Shown piece after piece: positions 55,518-64,000 of a stretch of 64,000 nucleotides of DNA (its first letter is position 1; each line of letters begins with the position of its first letter). Source of the stretch: Nepenthes gracilis (lineage: Eukaryota > Streptophyta > Magnoliopsida > Caryophyllales > Nepenthaceae). The stretch lies in assembly GCA_033239525.1 (NCBI GenBank), contig BSYO01000025.1, positions 8,776,001-8,840,000 of the forward strand, in the 5' to 3' direction. The notes beneath the pieces were generated by a model. The model did not search any database. It saw only the letters and a program-made list of their open reading frames with translations, and had not been told where the DNA came from. A program made the position numbers and the translations under genes.

Positions 55518-56410
55518 TGTGTCCTAGATTGAGTCTTGGACGATTCGGGTTTCAACTGCTCCTCGAGCTTGTGTTATTGTCGGGCCTGGTCTCTGTCCTG
55601 CGTGCCTTGGATCTTGCACACTACAATAGTAGATAAGAAATCAGAGAAAAATAGTGGAACTCATTTCTCGATTTATTCTCTAATACTCAAGTCAGTAATC
55701 TGCCTTTCAAGATGAAGAAGGTAAAAACAGAGTATGTTGGAATGAATGTTGGGAAGGGAGTTTGAGAGCCTAAATTAGAGGTGCACTTGCCGTGGAGTGA
55801 CTTAGGTCGTGGTGCCTTCATGGGGAGTGACTTTTTTTACTACTAGGTTCGTTGGGGATGAGCAATGAGAAAGAGAATAGCAATGGGTTGCTTAAGAAAT
55901 GGGATGCTTATGCAAGTTCGAGTATTCTAAAGAGCTTGTCTTTGGAGTGGGTCCCCAAAGCTTTTTATAGCCGTCGGACCTCGCCACCTTCCTTAGGTGG
56001 TAAGGCAGACTGCAAGCCGCTTGAGGGGATATTTTCCTTTCCTCGTGAGGATGCAAGCACCATTCAAGGCTATAGTGATCGGAAAGGAGGAATTCTTCCC
56101 CTGTGGAGATGTCGCACGCCGTGAATACTAAAGCTTCCATCGTGAATCGCATGCGGATTTGATAGCTTTTCTTCAAGGATGTGCACTAATTTGCGGGCTT
56201 CTGTTATAGAGGAGGTTGCCATCAGGGAAGATTTCGCGCATCGCGTCCAATTATGACAAATGACCGTTGTGTGTGGGAGAGGACACGTGGGCCGCTTTTG
56301 GCTTGGGCCGCATCGCGTCCAATTCGGTCAATTGCTTGAGGATTTTATCCGGTCAAGTGTGGTGTTGACCGTCCTTTGGGTCAGTGGGCTTAACTACGTT
56401 TCGGGTATCA
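55518..56410 (-). repeat. 5' LTR of TatC (893 bp)
   Basis: Plus orientation TGTGTCCTAGATTGAG ... CGGGTATCA. GGTCAA/TTGACC W-box cores lie near its U3 start (56325, 56350, 56364). Boundary at 56410 chosen from the TG/CA rule and the TSD. Confidence 0.65.
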
Positions 56411-59400
56411 AGTTCCATTATTGTAATATATTTCTAGGGAGTGATTATCCCAAATCATCCTGTTACATTTATTTGATGGCAGAATTTGTTAATATAATGC
56501 ATTAATAGAAATTAAGTACACCAAATTCCCGCTAATTAGGACTTACAATATATGATTCTGATAAGAAAAATCTTATTATTATAAAATTGAATTCTATAAG
56601 TATATAATAAATTTGAATCATAACAATAAAATTAACTCCACTTGTAGTATCGGAAAACGTTTTTGATAGTTTGCATTTGCGTTCATTATCTTAAAGACGA
56701 ATTGAAACATGATTTTCTTGGTGGGCTATAATTTATTAATCCTCCTATGCACATCAAAATAGTCTAAAGTTTAACCAAGTGTTTTCAACTACGTAGCATT
56801 TTGTTAAGAATGGACATAGTTTTTCTGTTATTATTTTAAAATTTTGACACCGATGGTTTGGCTCTGTCCTAAAACAAATAGCCTTTTTTCAGAGTTACTT
56901 CGTGAGGTATATGTCTTACTGTTGAGGAATGCTAGTATATAATCTTTTTACGACCGACTTTGAAAAAATATTGTTTTTAGAAAATGAAAATAAAAATTTA
57001 AAAAGGCTTACTCCTGCTTATACATAAAAAAAAAAAAAAAAAGAGTTAATTGTGAGAGAGTCAGAGATAATAAGACGTCTAACAATTTTCTTTCCCTTAT
57101 GCCTTGTAGCTCTGCCGCACCGCCAGGTTCAAAGAAAAACCCTACGAGCACATTTCTTTTTACAGACACACATGACGCAAAGAAATTATAGGAATATAGT
57201 GTAAGATCATACGGTTCAGCATAAGCTCAGAACGACAACGTATCGATCCTAGACAAACCACCACTAACTTTCCAGCCTCCGTTTCCTTAAAGCCAAATAT
57301 TCATTCTCTCGGATCTGTATTTCTCTCCCCCATGCCCGCTCTCCTTTTGTTTCTTCTGCTCTTGTTTTCTTCTTTCCCTGTTCCTAGTAGCCCTCTGCCT
57401 CGTCTCGCCTCTCTCTCTCTCTCTCTCTCTCCTTTTCCACCATCAGGAAGGCAGCTAGTAGTAGGCCGCTGGTGACGCGTGGCCTCCACTTGCCCCCACA
57501 CTCTTCCCTCTTTACATGCCACCACCTCAACAGCCGACTTTAATCCTGTTGATAACGTTATTATTAATCTGTCTATTAATTGAATTATTAGTTCTTGGTA
57601 ATGAAATTAATTGGTTTTAGAAATCTATTGGTCAGTGTTTTCGATTTGTCATTGTTTCATCTGAAATTGCTAAAATGAGACTTGTATATCTTGTTTGGCT
57701 CCTTATTTTAAACCTAATTGAATTCATTCTGTAGTCCTCAGTGGCATAATTAACTTCACCTTTATTAATTCCATCCCCTGAAATAACATCATCCTAAGGC
57801 ACCTAATATTTAACATTACCTAATTTCATACATAACTAGCATGAATAGATAAAAGCTATAAGTTGACAATTGATGATAAAAGCTTTGAGCTGACAATTGA
57901 TGCGTCTTCCTATATTTTCTAATACTACGATCGCCTATACTTACCTTGATTGCGTCTATATGACACCAGCTCGTTTTTCTCTGTCAACTACTCTCTAAGG
58001 CTCACTTGGGTACTGTATCATAAACATCCTTTAAGTGAAAATTTTTGTAAATCTTTTCTTTTTTTTCTAAATTTTTCCATTAGTTTTGGAAGATTTGGGC
58101 CTCAAAGTTATAGAGTCGGTCATCTTTCATACCGTGCTGTTGAAGCAATGCGTCAGGCTATAGTCGGATAAATTTGTTCACAAATACAGTTTCAGCAGTT
58201 GACCGCCTTGGTATAAAATCGAATTGATTTCTAAACACATCTACATTTTGTCTTAGTCATTGCTCATTGATCTTTTTCAAAATCATATATGACTCTTTGA
58301 TTAAAAACAAAATACTAAAATCATTTCAATTTTCAATTATACAAGTTCGTATGTTAATTTATATTAAATTGCTTTTCTTCCCCTGTATGACATTCCTTTT
58401 AATTATTAAAATCATCATAAATAATAAAGTCAAATAAATCAATATGTAATCTCCTTTAAGTATTTTGAAACATTGATAAATCCGTTATCTATTCACATCC
58501 ATTTTTCATATTTCATTTTTTTAAGTTACATCTGACTAGTTCCTCCCTAATTTTGTGAACATATTTGATACTTTTACTCTTTTTTGCCTCACTAACTTCT
58601 AGATTTATGCTTTCACTCTATTTTCCTTGAATAACTTAGCAAACAATTCTATCATCTTTTTATGTTTTTTGTTTGTTTGATACTCCGTCATCTTCACATT
58701 CTATGTTTCTGAACTTCCTAAATTCCTACTCTTTTTTTTTTTCTTTTCAAGCCAATTTTGTTATGCATCTCTCTCCTCCTTGGTTTCTTACTTGGTGTAC
58801 TTGGTCCTACTCCCCTATACTAGTATCTAATTTGCCCTCTCTTTCATACTTGATGTGGGGCTTGTGTGATTATGTGACCTGTCGCTTCATGGCAACGACA
58901 TAGTGCTTCTTGCCCTTTTTACTCCCTGAGTGGTGCCAGGAAGACAAGTCACTACCAGGGTGCCCTAACAATATTGTGTATTAGATTCATTCATAAAGAA
59001 CCATCCATCATAGTTTTCATGCCGGTTGTTTGATGCCTACCATTCCTTCCTTCATCAGATTTGATTCCAGTCTTGATAGAGCTTTTTTTTTTTAAATTAC
59101 AACCACAAAAGTGAAAAAACTAGATTTTTTTTTTTGGGGGGAGTTGATGGTGGTTAAGTTTTATGTTCAGGTTATGAATGGTACTTTCACAATACTTAGA
59201 GCTTAAGATACTTTGATCTTAAGATATGTTTAGGCTATCCATTGACCAAATATTTAAATCACCTATAAACCAATAGTTTGAACTTAAGGTAGATACTTAA
59301 CCAAAAATAAGAGGTATCAACACCTTGATGTCATTGGGACTAAGGATGACAGGTTTCACTGCCCTAATTTGCAACTCATTGTGGCCTTGATGGAGGAGGG

Positions 59401-60155
59401 AAACGATGCATACTTAAGTTACGTGGATTTAATGAGGACAAGGTGTCCATAAGTGTTAACTCTATGAGGGGAAAAATAAATAAATCAAAGAGGTCATCGG
59501 TCTTATTTTCAGCACAAGCCAAATAGCCTTTAATATCGTTGCAAATTTATCAAACTTCAAGACATGTCTTCAACATATACTCTTTGACACATGGTCTCTG
59601 CATAAGCCATAAAGATCATCTTCAATCTCTGATGTTTCTGATTAATCGACTTGATGGATGATCATTCTAGGTGATTCCATTTCTTACAACTGGCAATTAC
59701 GTAGTTAAATAGAAACCGAAATACGATGCCCCTGTTTTATAACATTTCATACCATATATCATTAGTGATCATCAAGTTTGTTAATTAATGATCTGTGTCA
59801 GCTGCCACTTTCTCCTCCCCTATTGCACTGATCCAGGTTCGAGCCCTTTCCATTCCGAAATCATGAATCAGGTTTATCACTTTTAGTGTATACAGTTGTC
59901 CCTCAAATCATGAATCAGTCGAAACGCTCTTCTTCTTAAAACCTATAAGCACGGTTAATCCCTATATTAGGGCAAAAAAAAATTTTGATGTTGAAACTCA
60001 CTTCTAGTCCCAAATCTTAACCAATTGGGGTTGTCAAGAAACAAAACTCTTAACCAATTAGACTAGTGAAAAGTATTCTTGAATTTGCGTTTCAAATATC
60101 TGATCCACTTAGAAGGAAAGACTGTTTGGATTGCTGAATTTGAATATTGTTGCAG

Positions 60156-60473
60156 GGGCGAGGTAGGATTCAAGACACAATAATAGAGATACAGGAGAGA
60201 CACGATGCAGTAAGAGAGATAGAGAGGAATTTGAAAGAGCTGCATCAGGTGTTCTTGGACATGGCCGTGTTGGTGCAGCACCAGGGGGAGCAACTGGATG
60301 ACATAGAGGCCCAGGTGCAGAGAGCTCAATCCTACGTCAACAGAGGGACAGGACAGCTGATTACTGCCAGAAAACACCAGAAGAACTCCCGCAAGTGGCT
60401 TTGCATCGGCATTATCTTGTTGCTTGTTATAATCTTGATCGTCCTCTTCTCCGTCAGGCCATGGAAAAAATAG
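60156..60473 (+). CDS. SYP121-like: Plant syntaxin (SYP12 clade Qa-SNARE), exon 2
   Basis: Encodes residues 198-302. [19 protein letters not shown] opens the Qa-SNARE motif (about 204-265), which zippers with partner SNAP and VAMP proteins into the fusion-driving four-helix bundle. The zero-layer glutamine is Q240 in [13 protein letters not shown]. The helix continues through [12 protein letters not shown]. Basic residues KNSRKW precede a single C-terminal transmembrane segment (about 279-297, [19 protein letters not shown]), and the chain ends RPWKK, so the protein is tail-anchored with its bulk in the cytosol. The tail is short, unlike SYP121 of Arabidopsis, which has a Gly/Pro-rich extension. 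No lesions; the gene should be functional if expressed. Confidence 0.93.
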   Translation, partial: GRGRIQDTIIEIQERHDAVREIERNLKELHQVFLDMAVLVQHQGEQLDDIEAQVQRAQSYVNRGTGQLITARKHQKNSRKWLCIGIILLLVIILIVLFSVRPWKK

Positions 60474-60513
60474 CTCGCCTTCATCCCTGTCTCCATCTCT
60501 TCCTCTCGCTGTG

Positions 60514-60550
<37 letters not shown>

Positions 60551-62470
60551 TTTTCAGTTTATCTATCCTGGGCTGGTTCTTTCTTTTGTTTTTGTTCCAT
60601 TCTTAGTAAGAGAACTATGCGTATATCTGTTATCCGACGTTATAATGTTTCTAGTATGGACAGGAAGCCTTACTAAGGCCGATGCATTTTTCTAGTTTAG
60701 TTAGGTTTTTGATGACTATGTCAATGCAGTCAATCTATATTATTGTAATTGGAGTTTATTGACCCCACTTTGTGAGATCCAAGTATTGCTTAATATATAA
60801 TGTGTGAATTAAGTAATTGCATGTTTAGATGAGGTTTTAATCAAAGTTGAAAACTCTACACTAAAAATATGAATTCACAAATTCTTTCTTCAAGTACAAC
60901 AAAACAAATCATTTTTAACATAATTAAAATAGAGTATTCATTAATTTTTTAGCAAATAAAAGGCATGTAAAGATTTCAGAATCTCGATATGATATACAAT
61001 TTGAATTGTACCTATACCATGATATATCAAAGATAAGTTTTTCATTTATAGTTTAAAAACCTTTTCAATTTTAACGTATTTTAATTAATCAAAAATGTTA
61101 TAATTATATTAGTTACTTAATTTTTAATTTCATATAAAATTTTTACAGTAAAAAATATAAATTTCTTTTTAAATTTATACCCAAAATCGATCCGTCTTAA
61201 AAATAGTATTCTAGCATTTGAGATATAGATTGAATGCCGCATCATACATTACAACAAACATTTGGCCTTCAAAATATAGTTGGAATACCACATCGAATGT
61301 AAAACTAATTTAATAATAATTTTTCAAAATATTTTTTAAATGTCTTCAAAATTTTAAATAAATTGTTTTCATTCAAGAATATCACAAAAACTTAATATAT
61401 GTAATTTATTATTTAATTATTATAACTTAAAAATATTTAAAATATTATACAAAATAACTTAAAAATACTAAAAATTCTTAAATAATAATACTAGCATATG
61501 AGTACTAATTGTGTACCTATCAATCAAAATGACATTACATATACATGCACAAGTGTCCCTTATGCGACAAGCAAGCCATTTTGCTTGTTATGCATGAGCA
61601 TGCCATTAATGTGCATGAGTGTTGCCCATTCTATTAGTCACATTGAGTACCATATGTGCAAGTCAGGCACGGACCCACACATGCCTGTTCATCCAAACAC
61701 AATATTTTTTGAAAAAAAAATTTACTTAATACAATTAATTTTATTATCACAGTGTATATTTTAATAACCAGATTTTACACAAACACCACCACACGGTCCC
61801 TTGTGGTACGTTCCGTGCTCCATTTGCATTAAAAATTTAAGTACTCCATTTTCAAAACCTTTTGAATTCATCAGTATAGTCAAATTTTTCCTAAATGGCA
61901 ACTAAAAGTGGAGCTCAAAATACCCATAATGGTGATCAGGAGTATGACAAAATGGAAAAGTAAATCATAAAATCAAATATGTGTGCTCGAAATATCTAAA
62001 GCACAAAACTACACGCTTTTAATGTTTTCTTTGAATTCGTTTTTGAAAAACAGATTTTAATCCAAAATGTCAAAAATTGAAGGCCTCTAAGACTTTTCTT
62101 ACAAATATCTAAAAGATCCTTACAATATACAATTGGAAAGCTCACAATAATTACTAAACATATATAAAAATTTCATGACATGAAATAACATACGCACACC
62201 GTTATAGCAACCTCAAATTTCATGATATATAATCCCAGTTAAAATATTCAACTAAAATATATAGAGATAGTGTTCAATAACATTGCATAAATATAAAATT
62301 ACATTTATGGTAATTAAATAAAAAAGCAACGTGAATATTTTAAAAAATGTGTATAAATTTTAACTTATAAAAAATATGAGTATCCAAAAAACTATATTGT
62401 GAAACAACTATTAATGCACTAATATGAATAGAGGAAAATACAGGTTAAAAAATAATACGAAATATAAAAA
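60474..62470 (+). other. Syntaxin 3' UTR and AT-rich intergenic DNA
   Basis: Contains an (AC)15 microsatellite at 60519-60549 directly after the stop codon. No clear AATAAA; AATATATAATG near 60791 could serve. From about 60850 onward the sequence is AT-rich with no coding, repeat or element signal. Confidence 0.55.
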
Positions 62471-62933
62471 ATTAGATTAGCTTGTTTTTTACCCGAGTAA
62501 CAATAGGAATATAAGGATTGACTGATGCACCAATGATTACTCATTTTTTGGCTAGGGTTATCCTTTTTCTACAACATAAGTATACAAAGTTTTGAACAAT
62601 GAAAGAAAAAACAAAAGCTCACAGTATTATTCCCATTTTCCTCACTCTTGCCATGACATTATATTCATGTTTATACTTATACTATACAAAAAAGATAGTA
62701 TTGTCAAAATTGTTAAAGCGTTTTATATATTTTATCTTTTTGTGTTTATTAATGTGTTTGCATATAAATAGAAAAATATTGAATGGGAGAGAGACTATTT
62801 ATCATTTATTTTTTTCATAGAGATTCCAATTTAAAAATATATTCCATTCTTTTATGAAATTGTAGAAAGAATGTCATCCTTTAGAGATGGTAGGGTAGTA
62901 AAGATTAGTGATTAGAAGAGTAATAAGAACATG
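62471..62933. repeat. Direct repeat, left copy
   Basis: About 460 bp nearly identical to 63514-63975. AT-rich, no gene. Most differences from the right copy are homopolymer lengths. Confidence 0.85.
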
Positions 62934-63014
62934 GTATTGGTATCAGAATAGAATTAACCGTCTCTAATACAACTTGTTGGTATCAGAAGAGACTTAACCA
63001 TCTATAATACCACT

Positions 63015-63510
63015 TATTGGGGGCAACTGGGGCGTCCGGACAGAATGCACCTAAGCGCAGTGACCGAGAGGACAAAACGCTCGGACAGATGGACAACGCT
63101 CGGACGGACAGCCAAAAGGAGAGATAGAAAATCACAATAAATACACGAGATTTAACGTGAAAACCTTTCTATAACCGAAGGGAAAAACCACGGGAGTAGA
63201 ATCAACAGCAAATCTACTATGTGAAATAGGTTACAAACCTCCAAGATGGAGTATTCGCTACACACCCGAGAAGTCAAAGAGAAAAACTCTCCAGAGCAAA
63301 CCAAGAAAATGCTCTTATTTTTATCTTTTTCCCTTCTCTCATCGATGGTGCATTCTTCTTTTTCCTTCACAATAGCCATTTTGCTTTTCTCCAAGATTGC
63401 TCTCTCAATCTTTCCCAACTCTCTCTCACAACTGGCTCCAAGATGACTCTCATATATAGCCACGAGGGGCTTAGGCACGGTCACCACCCCTCGCGATAAG
63501 ATGGTGGTCA
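63015..63510 (-). repeat. copia LTR fragment with adjoining PBS remnant
   Basis: Same family as 2776-3677 and 14780-15753: shared GGACAG clusters, GGGAAAAACCACGGGAGTAGA-like block, GAGATGGAGTAT(C/T)CGCTACACAC. The minus-strand PBS remnant TGGTATTATAGA is at 63001-63012. TATA-like GCTATATATGAG on the minus strand is near 63452-63463. Only the R-U5 part is present. Confidence 0.78.
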
Positions 63511-63513
63511 TAA

Positions 63514-63975
63514 AAAATTAGATTAGCTTGTTTTTTCCACGAGCATGGAATATGACATTGACTGATGCACCAATGATTACTCATTTTTGGCTAGGGTTAT
63601 CCTTTTCTACAACATAAGTATACAAAGTTTTGAACAATGAAAGAAAACAAAAGCTCACAGTATTATTCCCATTTTCCTCACTCTTGCCATGACATTATAT
63701 TCATGTTTATACTTATACTATACAAAAAGATAGTATTGTCAAAATTGTTAAAGTCGTTTTCTATATTTTATCTTTTTGTGTTTATTAAGTTGTTTGCATA
63801 TAAATAGAAAAATATTGAATGGGAGACTATTTATCATTTCTTTTTTTCTTAGAGATTTCAATTTAAAAATATATTCCATTCTTTTATGAACGTGTAGAAA
63901 GAATGTCATCCTTTAGAGATGGTAGGGTAGTAACAATTAGTGATTAGAAGAGTAATAAGAACATGGATTGGTGGA
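63514..63975. repeat. Direct repeat, right copy
   Basis: Second copy of 62471-62933. The flanking last 25 bases of the window resemble nothing else seen. Confidence 0.85.
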
Positions 63976-64000
63976 GATAGATATTTCAATTCAAAAACTT

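Larger units (their letters stand above)
52936..56410 (-). mobile_element. Deleted Tat-lineage element TatC in the syntaxin intron
   Basis: 5' LTR 55518-56410, decayed PBS, gag, protease, the first residues of the pre-RT region, then only about 100 bp of 3' LTR (52936-53035). The 3' remnant parallels 55518-55610 (GAGTCTTGGACG ... GGGCCTGGTCTC). TSD candidates AGTTT (52931-52935) and AGTTC (56411-56415) differ at one base. Lies antisense to the host gene. RT to integrase and most of the 3' LTR are missing. Confidence 0.72.
52739..60155 (+). other. Intron of the syntaxin gene (7.4 kb)
   Basis: Donor GTATGA at 52739 and acceptor TTGTTGCAG at 60155; both flanking codons are complete. The first 200 bp and the last 3.7 kb are ordinary AT-rich intron sequence. 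TatC (52936-56410) makes up nearly half. A (CT)n microsatellite is at about 57409-57432 and an A-tract near 57027-57044. No other gene is recognisable. Confidence 0.85.

Noticed and set aside
60063..60548. 161-residue minus-strand frame over exon 2
   Set aside because: Antisense to the SNARE and membrane-anchor codons, and begins in the (AC)n repeat (VCVCVC).
62599..62820. 73-residue hydrophobic frame
   Set aside because: AT-rich, not kept in the near-identical copy at 63514-63975 because of run-length shifts, no family resemblance.

Overview
This is a nuclear plant chromosome segment, almost certainly from an angiosperm with a retrotransposon-rich genome. The evidence is a two-exon plant syntaxin gene of the SYP12 clade and layer upon layer of plant LTR retrotransposons (Tekay/Del-type chromoviruses, Tat-lineage Ty3/gypsy elements and a Ty1/copia element). 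I cannot tell monocot from dicot. I see no bacterial-style genes, operons, rRNA or tRNA genes. Element names used here (Tekay1-5, TatA-C, LTR-A) are my own labels.

Layout. 1-2733: start of a Tat-like element on the minus strand (gag with one in-frame stop, PBS, LTR-A). 2776-15753: a minus-strand copia element bounded by a CTCCA target-site duplication (TSD). It has been invaded by a chromovirus LTR fragment (3672-4739) and by a plus-strand chromovirus, Tekay1 (5076-14595), which sits in the copia gag zinc knuckle. 15759-20505: minus-strand chromovirus Tekay2, whose LTR carries two large minisatellites; the copia element inserted into this LTR. 20507-21289: second, truncated LTR-A. 21290-23005: MITE-like AT-rich start and another chromovirus LTR fragment. 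23006-30110: plus-strand TatA, 5'-truncated, with RT/RNase H, archaeal-type RNase H, integrase, an antisense extra ORF with an intron, a W-box array and a complete 3' LTR. 30774-51577: minus-strand TatB, complete end to end with TSD GTATC/ATATC. It also has an antisense extra ORF with an intron at the same place. Chromovirus Tekay4 (34797-44064, three LTR copies) lies inside its integrase, and a solo LTR (48400-50933) inside its 5' LTR. 52148-60473: the syntaxin gene, the only intact host gene seen. TatB ended about 570 bp upstream of its start codon, and a small deleted element, TatC (52936-56410), occupies its 7.4-kb intron. 60474-64000: AT-rich intergenic DNA with a copia LTR fragment between two nearly identical 460-bp direct repeats.

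All retroelement coding regions carry stops, frameshifts or deletions, so the transposons are dead or non-autonomous copies. The syntaxin reads through cleanly once one GT-AG intron is removed (197 + 105 = 302 residues), with the Habc region, SNARE motif with zero-layer Gln and C-terminal membrane anchor.

The most interesting signals are (i) the antisense spliced ORF shared by TatA and TatB, preceded in TatA by an array with twelve TTGACC W-box cores; (ii) three CCGGTCAAC/GTTGACCGG hairpins in the Tekay1 promoter region; (iii) a putative intron plus a 20-bp block conserved just 3' of pol in TatA and TatB; and (iv) a possibly artefactual duplication at the right end of the window.
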